55,334 bases of DNA from Peloplasma aerotolerans (GCF_030012175.1 NZ_JASCXW010000011.1:1-55334); one strand, 5' to 3'; shown: positions 26,784 to 41,733, counted from the stretch's first letter. Numbers and translations are program-made. The notes: generated from the sequence alone by a model not told the origin.

Positions 26784-29700
26784 ATGAATAAACAAGCGAA
26801 ACATGTTTTGTTAGGAATCTTTCTGCTATTGACATCGTTGCTTATTATTGGTTGTAAAAGTACAGAAAGCATTCAGTTAGAAGCCCCAACTAACGTTTCC
26901 GTCAATGGGAATGTCGTATCGTGGGATGCTGTTGAACTGGCAAGTGGTTATACTGTAAGTGTTGATAATACCGAACATAAGGTGCAAACTACTTCGTATA
27001 CGATTTCAATCAATCAACCAGGAACATATCAGGTTAAAGTTCGAGCTGACGGTGAAGGCGATGTCTTAACTTCATCATGGTCATCAACTGTTCAATATGT
27101 TGTTCAGGAACAAGACCCAGATCCAATCATCTATATGATTTCTGAAACATTTGATGATGCTTCAGCGAAAGATGAATGGAGTTTAGGTGGCACAGAGAAC
27201 ATGCATGATGTTCAAAACGGACAATTGATTTTAACGAATACCGGTCTTGTGCCATATCCAAGTCGAGGGAAAAACTTAAGAGTAACCCTAAGTGAGTACC
27301 CTTATTTAGCAGTTAAAGTAGATGATTTAGGCGGTAATAACCCAAGATGGGCAATAAAAATTATGATGGCAGGTGATCAAACTTCTTCAAGAGATGTTAC
27401 ACCTAGTGACATGACAACTGCAGGTTTATTCTTCTTTGACTTAACAAAAGTTGAAGGTCTTGAAGATCTAGATTATGCATCATTTGACCTTTATATTTAT
27501 ATCATCGAATCAGAAGGAAATTACATGAAGATTGATTATCTTCAATCTGTTGCGAATATTCCTGAAATTAACAACTTTGATGATTCAGAAGGTTTAAGCA
27601 TTACCGGAGGAACCATGGTTGCTGAACATGGTGTTCTAAGAATCAGTTCAGAGGAAAGTAGTACTGCAAGTGTTAAAACACAAATGTATATAGATTCATC
27701 CATCGCTAATATGGTAGATTTATTTGTATCACAAGTAAGCGATACATCTTCATTCAGTCTAAAAATTGATGGTGTAACAGTCATTGATAATGCAACACGT
27801 TATGGTCATTTTGGACTAGATCTTGTTGATTTAGGCATTGATCAAACAGGATTAGTTGAAGTTGAATTTATTATAAATGGAGAAATCAGCCTTGATCGTA
27901 TTGCTAATGTCGCGTATGATCAATACGTACAAACATTTGAAGATTATGATGACGTATCAATCTATGATTTAGTTAATTTAAGTGGTAGTGCAGACGTTTC
28001 AGTCAATGATGATAACGAACTTGTTATCTATAAAATAGCAGCACTGACAGGTGAAGCAAGAGCTAGGCTATCAGGTACATCTAATTTTTCAACATATCCT
28101 AAATTTACATTTGAAGTAACTGCAATCGATGAAAATGCTACATTACGCGTTATCATTAATGGACGTACTGTTAAAAATGTCAGTGATGTAGGTTCATTTG
28201 ATGTCGATATGACTAATATTTATCAAACAGGTTATCGAAAAGTTACAGTAGAATTTATGTTGATTGCTGAAGGAGATGCTACAGCAACCGTATCGGAGTT
28301 TAGCTTTGTCCGAGATGAAGAATTAAGTAAAAATGCATTACCTGAAAAGGGTGATAGAGTTGAACTTGAAGGCATGATTGATGAAGGTGGACATAATTCT
28401 GATAATTGGGTTGGTAATGCAACAGTCTTTAGTAGAAATGGACAAATTTGGATAGTAAACTCAGATTTCTTCTCTAAAGGTGAAGTTTTTGGCAGAAATA
28501 TCGATCTCCAAGATTATCGTTATTTGAACTTGAAACTTGATGAATTGACTCCTGGTGCAACTTGGAAAATGGATGTTATGTACGATGTTGGTTTAGCAAC
28601 ACAACATAATTACACCATTCAAAATGAAGTTAATACAACAGGGGTATTCACATACGATTTATATCATTTGATGAACTTAAACGAGGATACGAAAAACAGT
28701 CAACGTTTATCTATAAGTTTCTTCATTATTGGTGGTAATGACAAAATAGCAAAAATTGATTATCTAAACTTAAAACAAACTCCAGATGCTGAAAATGAGA
28801 TTATTACAGTTAAACCAGTCGATAATATGCAAGTCACTGTAGGGGCTGAAGTTTTAGTTAGTGCATCACTTAAATACCCACTTGGACATGTGTCTATTAA
28901 AGTGGAAAATGATGATGTTGACGTTACGTCTACAGTTTTAGTAGATGGTGTATTTAGCACTACCGATGAAGGTGTCTATACGATTACATATAGTTTTGAA
29001 GGTGTTCAATCAAAAACAAGAATGATTACTGTAACTTCTGAACCTGTTATAACGACAGATAACACAAGTACAACAATTAATTATGACCAACCTTTAGATA
29101 TTTTTGCTACAGTTCAACCTAATGATGGTTCAACTGTCACTTATCAAGCATTTCTAGGTGAAGATGATTTGTCTGATGTTGTATTCACATCTCAAGACCA
29201 AGGTGTACGATTTAATGCAACTGAAACAGGTAATTATCGTATCGTTATGCAATCAGAAACGACAGATGCAGTTGAAATTACAATTACAGTTCAAACTGGA
29301 TGGATTAGTGAAGTAAGTGGAAACAATAAAAATAGCGTTGTTGATGGCAATCTCGTATTATCATATAGTGGAGGCTATTATTGGCCAAAACATGAAAAAA
29401 TAGCGACAGTTACTGAAGAACAACCTTACCTAGTTGTAGATGCAAAATCCATTACAGGTGGCACTTGGAAACTCGACATTGATGGATTAATGAATAACGT
29501 GATTCCAGAAAACAGTCAGGCAGGCATCCATGTTATCGATCTTAGAGCTCTTATGGGTGAATCTATTCAAAAAGAAATGAAGTTTGTTGTCCTTATCGTG
29601 GGTTCAGATATCAGACTTGAACTAAATGCATTTAAGTTTATGTCTTTTGATGAAATTGCTGAGAACTATAATAGTATAATAAATGTTGTTCCTGCAAACA

Positions 29701-31517
29701 ATCAAACCGTATCTGTTAATACACCTATTAACGTCTCAGCTGAATTAAAATATGCTGTTGACGGACATGAAGTAATCGTTAAAGTTGTTGATTCAAATGA
29801 GCTTGACATTACTGACACAGTACTTCTAGACGGTGTTGTGACATTGACACAACCAGGTGTTTATCAACTAGTATTTGAGTCATCATATGCGACAAGTGTC
29901 GTAAGAACAGTTACAGTACTTAATGAGTCAGAACCTATTTTATCGACAGAAAACGAAAGTGAAACAAGCATCGAATATAGTCAAGCATACCCACTCAATG
30001 TAGAAGTCGAAAATCCTGTGGAAGGTGAAGTTGTAACTTATGTCGTAACAAAGGATGATGAGGTAGATGATTTATCTAGCTTATTAATTCAAGATGGCGT
30101 CTTTACAGCAACAGAAACAGGTGTTTATACAGTAACTGCGTCGTATGAAGGTGCTTTAGATTTGGTGCAAACAATTACAGTTGTTACTGGATGGATACAT
30201 GAAAATATTACAAATGGTGGTGCAATTGAAAGTAGTTTTATCAATGATGAATTTACAATTCATTATACTGGACCATTCCATTGGCCAACATCTAAATATT
30301 TAATGAACATTACGACAGACTTAACACCGTTTGTTTCATTTAATGTCAATTCAATTACAGGCGGAACATGGAAATTACAATTAGGTGATCCATATCATGT
30401 GGATATCATTGCTGAAGGAACAACTACTGGCCATATCTTGATTGATTTAAGAACAGTTGTAGCTTCTGCAGGTTATGGTGAAACTCACAATGAATTAACA
30501 ATGACATTTACAGTTTATATTGTTGGTGGGGATGTTAAGTTAAAACTCACACCATTTGAAGTGCTAACCGAAGAACAAGTTGCACAAAATTATAATGAGA
30601 TCATTAACGTAACACCACAAAACAATGTAAGTGTACTCCCTGATGTTGAAGTAAATGTTGGAGCATCACTTAAATATCCAGTTGTTGGCGAAGAGATTAT
30701 TATAACTGTTAACAATGATGAAGATGTTGATGTAACATCTGAAGTTCTAATTGATGGTGAGTTTAAAACTTCAACTCCTGGATTTTATACAGTTTATTAT
30801 GAAAATGGGCTAGCAGACTTAGTTACAAGAACTATTGAAGTAGTTGCTCCTGAAACTCCAGTTATAACATCTACCAATGAAGCAACAGAAACTATTTTAA
30901 TTGATGAACCATACGTGATTGATATAAATGTAGATAATCCTATTGATGGTCAATCACTTAGTTATGCAGTGTATAAAGATGGTGTTGAAGTTGATATTGT
31001 ATTAGCTGTATTTGACGAACCAACCATGACTTTTGAAACTGACACAACGGGTTCTTATGAAATTGTTGTATCCTATGAAAGTGCAAATGATTTAATTCTT
31101 ACAGTTATAGTAAAAACAGCATGGGTTCCTGCTGAAGAAAATACAGTATCAATCACAGCAGCTGAAGGTGTGACAACATTCCATTACAATGGAGGATTTT
31201 ATTGGCCAAAAGCTACAACTGTAACACCAGTTACCACAGATGAAACACCATATTTGGTTCTTCAAGTTGATGAAATCACTGGTGGAACGTGGAAGATGGA
31301 ACTTGGTGATCCTTATGTTCAAGAAATCGTAAGTTCGGGTACAACAACAGGTCAAATAATTATTGACTTGAGAGATTATGTTGCAGGATCGGGTTACGGA
31401 CAAACAGATATTGAACTGAACATGACACTAGCCATTTATGTTATAGGAGAAAATGTTACACTCAAAGTATCATCGATTCAATTTTTAACACAAGCTCAAA
31501 GAGATTTGTTATCATAA
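26784..31517 (+). CDS. 1577-residue modular repeat lipoprotein, candidate glycan-binding protein
   Basis: It has a lipoprotein signal peptide (Cys24 in LIIGC) and no catalytic motif or C-terminal anchor. Residues 30-110 resemble a fibronectin-III module. Jelly-roll-like modules follow (about 115-260, 265-385, 385-520, 535-670), then a repeated block. Each repeat has a module of about 130 residues starting GW (W840, W1137, W1447), with YYWP or HWP and then ITGGTWK[LM], followed by a pair of Ig-like modules (about 80 residues each) with the strands SASLKYP and DGVF...GVY. The last repeat has only the first module. The protein is long enough to reach far from the membrane and is probably a multivalent polysaccharide binder, an analogue of SusE/F-type proteins. 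Function is inferred from architecture only. Confidence 0.78.
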   Translation: MNKQAKHVLLGIFLLLTSLLIIGCKSTESIQLEAPTNVSVNGNVVSWDAVELASGYTVSVDNTEHKVQTTSYTISINQPGTYQVKVRADGEGDVLTSSWSSTVQYVVQEQDPDPIIYMISETFDDASAKDEWSLGGTENMHDVQNGQLILTNTGLVPYPSRGKNLRVTLSEYPYLAVKVDDLGGNNPRWAIKIMMAGDQTSSRDVTPSDMTTAGLFFFDLTKVEGLEDLDYASFDLYIYIIESEGNYMKIDYLQSVANIPEINNFDDSEGLSITGGTMVAEHGVLRISSEESSTASVKTQMYIDSSIANMVDLFVSQVSDTSSFSLKIDGVTVIDNATRYGHFGLDLVDLGIDQTGLVEVEFIINGEISLDRIANVAYDQYVQTFEDYDDVSIYDLVNLSGSADVSVNDDNELVIYKIAALTGEARARLSGTSNFSTYPKFTFEVTAIDENATLRVIINGRTVKNVSDVGSFDVDMTNIYQTGYRKVTVEFMLIAEGDATATVSEFSFVRDEELSKNALPEKGDRVELEGMIDEGGHNSDNWVGNATVFSRNGQIWIVNSDFFSKGEVFGRNIDLQDYRYLNLKLDELTPGATWKMDVMYDVGLATQHNYTIQNEVNTTGVFTYDLYHLMNLNEDTKNSQRLSISFFIIGGNDKIAKIDYLNLKQTPDAENEIITVKPVDNMQVTVGAEVLVSASLKYPLGHVSIKVENDDVDVTSTVLVDGVFSTTDEGVYTITYSFEGVQSKTRMITVTSEPVITTDNTSTTINYDQPLDIFATVQPNDGSTVTYQAFLGEDDLSDVVFTSQDQGVRFNATETGNYRIVMQSETTDAVEITITVQTGWISEVSGNNKNSVVDGNLVLSYSGGYYWPKHEKIATVTEEQPYLVVDAKSITGGTWKLDIDGLMNNVIPENSQAGIHVIDLRALMGESIQKEMKFVVLIVGSDIRLELNAFKFMSFDEIAENYNSIINVVPANNQTVSVNTPINVSAELKYAVDGHEVIVKVVDSNELDITDTVLLDGVVTLTQPGVYQLVFESSYATSVVRTVTVLNESEPILSTENESETSIEYSQAYPLNVEVENPVEGEVVTYVVTKDDEVDDLSSLLIQDGVFTATETGVYTVTASYEGALDLVQTITVVTGWIHENITNGGAIESSFINDEFTIHYTGPFHWPTSKYLMNITTDLTPFVSFNVNSITGGTWKLQLGDPYHVDIIAEGTTTGHILIDLRTVVASAGYGETHNELTMTFTVYIVGGDVKLKLTPFEVLTEEQVAQNYNEIINVTPQNNVSVLPDVEVNVGASLKYPVVGEEIIITVNNDEDVDVTSEVLIDGEFKTSTPGFYTVYYENGLADLVTRTIEVVAPETPVITSTNEATETILIDEPYVIDINVDNPIDGQSLSYAVYKDGVEVDIVLAVFDEPTMTFETDTTGSYEIVVSYESANDLILTVIVKTAWVPAEENTVSITAAEGVTTFHYNGGFYWPKATTVTPVTTDETPYLVLQVDEITGGTWKMELGDPYVQEIVSSGTTTGQIIIDLRDYVAGSGYGQTDIELNMTLAIYVIGENVTLKVSSIQFLTQAQRDLLS
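28387..31514 (+). repeat. tandem protein-coding repeats, about 300-residue period
   Basis: Within the large lipoprotein gene the pattern of a Trp-rich beta-sandwich module then two Ig-like modules recurs at W840 (29301), W1137 (30192) and W1447 (31122), spacing 297 and 310 residues. An earlier diverged copy covers about 28387-29300 (TPGATWKM near residue 590). DNA identity is only moderate, so the duplications are not recent. Confidence 0.75.
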
Positions 31518-31530
31518 AACATATATGAAT

Positions 31531-31564
31531 TACATTTTGGGGCTGTTAGCACAGCTCCAAAATG
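31531..31564 (+). promoter_or_regulatory. 15-pair hairpin between repeat-lipoprotein and binding-protein genes
   Basis: ACATTTTGGGGCTGT (31531-31545) pairs with 31550-31564 (one G-T wobble) around TAGC. No U tract follows, so it is not a simple terminator. It lies 25 bases before the ABC binding-protein start, the position where ABC operons often carry an mRNA-stabilising or processing hairpin that raises binding-protein expression relative to its neighbours. Confidence 0.65.
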
Positions 31565-31589
31565 TTATCTCGTTGAAAGGAGATTTTTA

Positions 31590-32972
31590 ATGAAGAATAC
31601 AACAAAAAGACTAATGATTTTCATACTTGCGTTTGTCTCTATCTTTGTTTTATCCGCGTGTCTAAACAATTCCGGAACAAGAGAAGCAGATGGAAGGATA
31701 ACGGTGTTATTGGATAATAAAGACCGTGCATATTTTGAAAACATTATCGAAAGATATGAAACATTTTATTCTGAAGAAGGATACACAGTTAACCCAATAT
31801 GGACCTCCGGTGCAGATTTACATTCTAATCAAGCAACTAGAGTTGGAGCTGGTTCACCACCAGATTTACTGATTGGTGGGGATATGTATACAGAACTATA
31901 TAGTCGAAGTCTTTATGATTTGACACCTCTAATCGAAAGAGATCAAGATGAATTAGATATGGAAGATTTTATTGATGGTATTATGGATCGACTTGAAGAT
32001 AATTCAGGGCGTGTTGTGTTTATGCCTAAATATTTCAATATAAGTCTTTTATATTACAACAAGACTCTTTTTGATCAGTCAAAGGATGCTTTGCTTCAAG
32101 CAGGTTTATCTGAAGCACCTGCAGGAACACTAGATGCAGAATTACATTATCCACATATCAACTGGAATATTGATGATTATTTTAAGGCAGCAGGTATTTT
32201 AACTAAACAAAATAATAATGGTGATTATACGCAATGGGGTTCTAGCATGGTTGGAGGTTGGTGGGGTGAATGGCTTATTCACCTAAGACAAAGTGGTGCA
32301 GACATCTTTAATGAAGATGGCTATGTTGATTTCAATAATGAGCAGGGTAGAAATGCACTTCAAATTTGGAGAGATAAAGCTTATGGTAATCAGGAACTAG
32401 GTCGGCCAAAAATAAGTGTTTCTCCAGGTCAAACTGATTTTGGTGGATTCCAGGGATTGAAGGTAGCAATGGAATATGGCGGTCATACTGCCAATTGGTC
32501 GCGCTACGACTCACTTTCTTCACTAAATTGGGGAGTTACTTTACTGCCAACTGGACTTGAAAGACGTGCTGGTGCAGAATATGCTATTGAAGGTGTTGGT
32601 ATATATAAAGATACGCCTAATGTTGAAGCAGCATGGGCATTTGTTAAATTTTTGACAAATAAAGAAGGTATTAAAGATTCAGTCGAAATTGGTTACTTAT
32701 CAGTAAGAGAATCTGTACTCGATGAAATGGAAGATGGAAAGCTAAAAGTTCGTACACAACTCGCAATCGATGCCATTAATCCTAATGGCCCATATGGTAA
32801 CTATGCTATGACACTACCTAAATTTGAGTACTTCTCAGATATCACAATTAATGTGATTGAGCCAATTTTAGCACTTATGTTAGCGAACGACGGTTCACGT
32901 ATTTCAATTGAAGAAGCATTAGATCGAATTCATAAACAAGCTAATGATTATATAACTTTAAATTACAAGTAG
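31590..32972 (+). CDS. ABC transporter sugar-binding lipoprotein (family 1 extracellular solute-binding protein)
   Basis: The 460-residue lipoprotein (lipobox VLSAC, Cys24) follows the MalE-like family 1 pattern. Near the N terminus is the segment RITVLLDNKDRAYFENIIERYE, with PPDLLIGGDMY around residue 95, aromatic residues expected for sugar stacking (GSSMVGGWWGEW), and a late AAWAFVKFLTNKEG block. It captures an oligosaccharide released by the surface enzymes and hands it to the two permeases that follow. A long hairpin in the leader and a strong GAAAGGAG site are consistent with high expression. Oligosaccharide identity is unknown. Confidence 0.9.
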   Translation: MKNTTKRLMIFILAFVSIFVLSACLNNSGTREADGRITVLLDNKDRAYFENIIERYETFYSEEGYTVNPIWTSGADLHSNQATRVGAGSPPDLLIGGDMYTELYSRSLYDLTPLIERDQDELDMEDFIDGIMDRLEDNSGRVVFMPKYFNISLLYYNKTLFDQSKDALLQAGLSEAPAGTLDAELHYPHINWNIDDYFKAAGILTKQNNNGDYTQWGSSMVGGWWGEWLIHLRQSGADIFNEDGYVDFNNEQGRNALQIWRDKAYGNQELGRPKISVSPGQTDFGGFQGLKVAMEYGGHTANWSRYDSLSSLNWGVTLLPTGLERRAGAEYAIEGVGIYKDTPNVEAAWAFVKFLTNKEGIKDSVEIGYLSVRESVLDEMEDGKLKVRTQLAIDAINPNGPYGNYAMTLPKFEYFSDITINVIEPILALMLANDGSRISIEEALDRIHKQANDYITLNYK

Positions 32973-32979
32973 AAAATTT

Positions 32980-33912
32980 ATGAGACTAAGCACATTTATT
33001 ACTAATAAAATTGGATATCATCGCTCGAAAAATGTGTGGTTTTGGCTATTTACACTTCCAGCGACACTGGGCTTCATCTTTTTTATCGTGTATCCTGTCA
33101 TTCGGTCACTTTATTTGAGTTTTACCGATATGACACTTTTGGCGCCAGATGAAGCCAAGTTTGTTGGTTTTAAGAACTATGCGGCATTCTTTTCTGGCAT
33201 GGATCCTCTTTTTTGGTTATCACTTAAAAATACACTAATCTATGCATTTTTGAATGTCACTTTTACCATTGTGTTTGCACTCTTGGTTGCACTTTTACTC
33301 AATAATAATGTCAAAGGAAAAAATGTTTTTAGAACTATATTTTTTATTCCATCCTTGTTACCAGCTGTAGCCAGCGCAATTATGTTTAGATGGGTTTTTG
33401 ATCCATCTAATGGTGTTGTAAACTCATTATTACGTATGATTGGAGTAAGCTCACCACCTATTTGGCTGGAAAGTGCACAAACAGCTTTATTAACACTTGT
33501 TATTATTTCTGCTTATGGATTTGGCGGTAAAATGATTATTTTTATGACAGGACTTAATAGTATTTCAGACTCGTATTACGAGGCGGCTGAAATAGATGGT
33601 GCAGGATACTGGACAAAGTTATTTAAAATCACCTTACCATTACTTTCACCAATCATTTTTTATAATGTATTGATGGGTACGATTGGTGCTTTACAAGTAT
33701 TTACTGAAGGATTTGTTATTTCAGGAGCAGGACCAGGGAATTCGACATTATTCTACGTTCTTAGACTTTATAATATGGCATATAGACAGCCTTTCCGTTT
33801 AGGACAAGCATCAGCAATGGCTTGGTTATTGTTCATCATTATAGGCTTTATCACATTCATCTATTTCTTGTTCTCTAAAAAATATGTTTTTTATCAAGAT
33901 GGAGGTGAATAA
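32980..33912 (+). CDS. ABC sugar permease, MalF-like
   Basis: The 310-residue protein has six predicted membrane helices, starting about residue 24, and the binding-protein-dependent permease EAA motif (EAAEIDGAGYWTKLFKITLPLLSP) in the loop that contacts the ATPase. It is the first of two permeases. No strong ribosome site precedes the ATG, seven bases after the binding-protein stop, so translation may be coupled. Confidence 0.92.
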   Translation: MRLSTFITNKIGYHRSKNVWFWLFTLPATLGFIFFIVYPVIRSLYLSFTDMTLLAPDEAKFVGFKNYAAFFSGMDPLFWLSLKNTLIYAFLNVTFTIVFALLVALLLNNNVKGKNVFRTIFFIPSLLPAVASAIMFRWVFDPSNGVVNSLLRMIGVSSPPIWLESAQTALLTLVIISAYGFGGKMIIFMTGLNSISDSYYEAAEIDGAGYWTKLFKITLPLLSPIIFYNVLMGTIGALQVFTEGFVISGAGPGNSTLFYVLRLYNMAYRQPFRLGQASAMAWLLFIIIGFITFIYFLFSKKYVFYQDGGE

Positions 33913-33913
33913 A

Positions 33914-34819
33914 GTGCAATATGTAGAAAGACAACACAAACCTGATGAAAACTATCGTCTTAAGAAACGCTTAGTTTTTGGTACTTTATACACTCTTATT
34001 ATTATATTAGGTATTAGTATGTTAATGCCTATGATTGTACTTATAAGCACGTCGCTGAAATCTTACGATGAAATGATCATACATCCGACTGCTCTTTTGC
34101 CAAGACAAGTTACATTTCAAGCATTTGTTATCGTATTTAGGGATAATCCGTTTTTCTTATATTTACGTAACACATTAATTATCACAGTATTTGCTGTTGC
34201 TGGAAGTGTATTTTCAAGTGCCTTTGTAGCTTATGGTTTTGTGAGATTTAAAGTCAAAGGAGCTAAGTTGCTATTTGGCTTGTTTATATCCGGAATGCTT
34301 ATACCAGGACAGATTTTAATCATTCCGATGTTTGAGTTATATAACAAAATGGGATGGATAAATACATTTCTTCCATTTATTATTCCTCCACTATTTGGTG
34401 GAGGTATCTTCAACATTTTCTTGCAAAGACAATTCATGCGAGGCATTAGTAGAGAAGTGTTTGAATCAGCTGAAATTGATGGAGCTAGCGAGTTAAGCAT
34501 ATTTTTAAGGATTGCATTACCTATGAACAAACCGGTTCTTATCACAATTGCTATTTTTACCTTCTTAAATTCATGGAATGATCTCTTTGGACCACTTATT
34601 TATCTAGATGATCCTCAGTTATGGACTCTTGCGAAGGGCACATATATGATATATCAAAATGCAATTGGTGAACTTGGAGCATCTGGTGGAACCATACTGC
34701 CTTGGAATATTTTATCAGCAGCTAATGTTTTAGTAAGTGTGCCAATTATAATTCTTTATTTCTATGCGCAAAAGCACTTTATGGAAGGTGTTAAACTAAC
34801 AGGATCGAAGGAAAGTTGA
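33914..34819 (+). CDS. ABC sugar permease, MalG-like
   Basis: The 301-residue product has six membrane helices and the EAA-loop variant ESAEIDGASELSIFLRIALPMNKP, the usual partner of the preceding permease. An upstream in-frame ATG would overlap that gene; GGAGGTGA (33901-33908) precedes the GTG at 33914, one base after the neighbour's stop, so GTG is the start. No ATPase gene follows; as in many Gram-positive sugar importers, a shared MsmK/MsmX-type ATPase encoded elsewhere presumably energises it. Confidence 0.9.
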   Translation: MQYVERQHKPDENYRLKKRLVFGTLYTLIIILGISMLMPMIVLISTSLKSYDEMIIHPTALLPRQVTFQAFVIVFRDNPFFLYLRNTLIITVFAVAGSVFSSAFVAYGFVRFKVKGAKLLFGLFISGMLIPGQILIIPMFELYNKMGWINTFLPFIIPPLFGGGIFNIFLQRQFMRGISREVFESAEIDGASELSIFLRIALPMNKPVLITIAIFTFLNSWNDLFGPLIYLDDPQLWTLAKGTYMIYQNAIGELGASGGTILPWNILSAANVLVSVPIIILYFYAQKHFMEGVKLTGSKES

Positions 34820-34820
34820 T

Positions 34821-39502
<4,682 letters not shown>

Positions 39503-39513
<11 letters not shown>

Positions 39514-40621
39514 TTTTTTTAAAGAAGGATTCTTTGATTGGCAGTCAGTCAAACGAAAAAGAATAAGAGATAAGCAAAAATATAATGAAAAACTTTATTG
39601 GGGTGATTTCACACGTGAATACGTTGATGAATCTGTGCTTCCTAATTGGGCGATTGGTCCGTTTGACAAACATGATCAACCCGTTTTTGAACCAAGTAAA
39701 GAAGCGTGGGATGTAGGACATATTAGTGGTGGTGTGCACAATGGCTCTATCATTAAGCATCAAGGTTATATGTACTATATTTATCGTGGTGAAATGCCAC
39801 ATGAACTTGTTACAAGTGAGGAAGATTCAAGTCCAATAGAAGTTGTCACTGACTATATATGTGATATAGGTGTCGCTAGAAGCCTTGACGGGATTAACTT
39901 CGAACGAGTCGCAGGGCCCTTGTTTCGCAACGGTGATGATGAGGATTATAGTTTTGAAGACGTCAATTGCGTCAAGTATGATGACACATTTTACCTTTTT
40001 TGTAATCGATGGAATTTTCATGAACCACTTAATACAAAGGAGTCAGGCGTTGTTGTCTCTACAAGTAAAGATCTTATAGAATGGAGCCGTCCCAAATTAG
40101 TCTTTGGAGACTCCAATCAGATACACCGTAATGCATGTGTGGTGCAAAGTCCCGATAATGAAGCAGTAAAAATTAATGGGAAGTTTGTAATGTATCTGAA
40201 TAACTTTATTATCGCTTACTCATCTGATTTAGTTAACTGGACAAGCAATGTATCAAAACACCGTTGGCCAGGTGGTGAAGGTTGTTTTGCATTATCAAAT
40301 CATAGAGGAGATGATATTGTTTTGTTTACAGGAGGACATCATAGTGGGCATTTTTATGCCATTGGTGAAGTTTTGTTTAGTCATGCAGATGTCACAAAAC
40401 CAATCACATGGTTAGAACGACCTGTATTAAAAGCAGATCAAAGGTCTTATGAAAATGGTTATGATTACTTAAATCCAAAAAATCTAGTGTCCAACTGGAG
40501 AGATACAGTCTTTTTTACTGGAATGACTATGAAAAATGAAAAGTGGATGATGTATTATGGTGGAAGTGAATATTATACATGTTTGGCAATGTCTAAAGTA
40601 AAAAAGGATGTGTCCAAATGA
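39503..40621 (+). CDS. second five-bladed-propeller glycosidase, GH130-related
   Basis: The 372-residue protein has a propeller pattern with repeated VARSLDGINF, VSTSKDLIEW and YSSDLVNW strands. Its conserved acidic motif SFEDVNCVKYDDTFYLF (Asp153) is at the place of the GH130/GH43 catalytic aspartate. It is more distant from canonical GH130 than the protein at 34821, so its activity is uncertain; GH130-like, GH43-like or an uncharacterised propeller enzyme are all possible. The upstream ATG at 39497 touches the ribosome site (AAGGAGG, 39490-39496), so the ATG at 39503 six bases later is preferred. The final ATGA overlaps the kinase start. Confidence 0.68.
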
Positions 40622-41613
40622 AACTTTCAGGAATAACTGTGGCAGGTAATATCATTGTTGATTCAAATAAATATATCGATATCTATCCAGAAGAAGGTCA
40701 TTTATCATATATCAATGATGTTTCAACCTCATTAGGCGGTTGTGTACCAAATACTGGTATTGCCCTTAAGGTTATGGATCCAGAACTTCATATTATTGCT
40801 ATGGGCACTATTGGTGATGACGAGAATGGTAAATTTGCTTTACAAACATTCGAGAATCTAGGTATTGAAACCAAACAAATAGATATATTAAAAGATGAAA
40901 GAACATCACATGTTGATGCCTTTGTAAATGTAGAGAATGCTAAGCGTACTTTCTTCTTGCAAGAAGGTGCAAGTCGGTTTTTTGGACAAAATACTAAACC
41001 TGTACTTACAAAGTATTTGCATGTAGGATATTTGTTGTTGCTGCCATATATGGATGAAATTGTTGAACATGGTAGAACTCGTATGTCTTATTGGTTGGAG
41101 CAATTATCACAAGATGGAGTTATTATAAGTTGTGACATAGTGAGTGAAGAATCAACAAGATATCGAAAAGTGATTTCATCATCCCTTCCTTATATTAATC
41201 ACTTGATCATTAACGAAATTGAAGCTTCAAAATTAGCAGAGGTAGAGATATTTAAGAATGGTGTACTTCAAATTGATAGTCTAATTCAATGCGCAAAAGT
41301 GATTAAAAATATGGGTGTAAAAGAAAAAATAATAATCCATTCACCTAATATAAGTATTATATACGATGGTATAAATGTTTATCGTTTAAACTCATTGTTT
41401 CTTCCAAAGGAAGCGATTGTAAATAGTGTAGGTGCAGGAGATGCTTTTTGTGCAGCATCACTTTACGGATTAATGCACGACATGGAACCTACTGAAATGC
41501 TTAGATTGGCATCATGTGTAGCAGCAGACGTCTTAATGAGTCCAACACCTAAACCTAATTTATGCAAAATAAAGGATTTTTTGGAACTAGAAAACAAATA
41601 TGGAAGAAAATAG
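40618..41613 (+). CDS. PfkB-family sugar kinase
   Basis: The 331-residue product is a ribokinase/PfkB-type kinase. It has an N-terminal GNIIVD, GGCVPNTGIAL (substrate and lid), GTIGDDENG, and the C-terminal nucleotide signature VNSVGAGDAFCAA with the catalytic base Asp275. Substrate within the family ranges from ribose and fructose to nucleosides. In this operon the isomerase would make fructose or xylulose, so fructokinase or xylulokinase-like activity is inferred. It is the last gene of the operon, overlapping the preceding stop by four bases (ATGA). Confidence 0.88.
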   Translation: MKLSGITVAGNIIVDSNKYIDIYPEEGHLSYINDVSTSLGGCVPNTGIALKVMDPELHIIAMGTIGDDENGKFALQTFENLGIETKQIDILKDERTSHVDAFVNVENAKRTFFLQEGASRFFGQNTKPVLTKYLHVGYLLLLPYMDEIVEHGRTRMSYWLEQLSQDGVIISCDIVSEESTRYRKVISSSLPYINHLIINEIEASKLAEVEIFKNGVLQIDSLIQCAKVIKNMGVKEKIIIHSPNISIIYDGINVYRLNSLFLPKEAIVNSVGAGDAFCAASLYGLMHDMEPTEMLRLASCVAADVLMSPTPKPNLCKIKDFLELENKYGRK

Positions 41614-41668
41614 AAATTTATTAATAATGGAAAAGACAAATATAAAGCACTCATCCAAGAATGATATA

Positions 41669-41733
41669 ATCCCCTTAAAGTAGACACTACAAATAATTAA
41701 AGTTGTAGATGTTTATAGAAAGGGGATATTTTA
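41669..41733. mobile_element. nested inverted repeats, possible insertion-sequence end relic
   Basis: CCCCTT (41671-41676) and AAGGGG (41719-41724) enclose a second pair, CTACAA and TTGTAG, with AAAGTAGACACTAC between. This reminds me of terminal sequences of IS3-like elements, and T-rich sequence follows. No transposase reading frame is present in the 266 bases between the kinase and MATE genes; translations of the flank are broken by stops. It could equally be an RNA hairpin that terminates the glycan operon. Confidence 0.3.
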
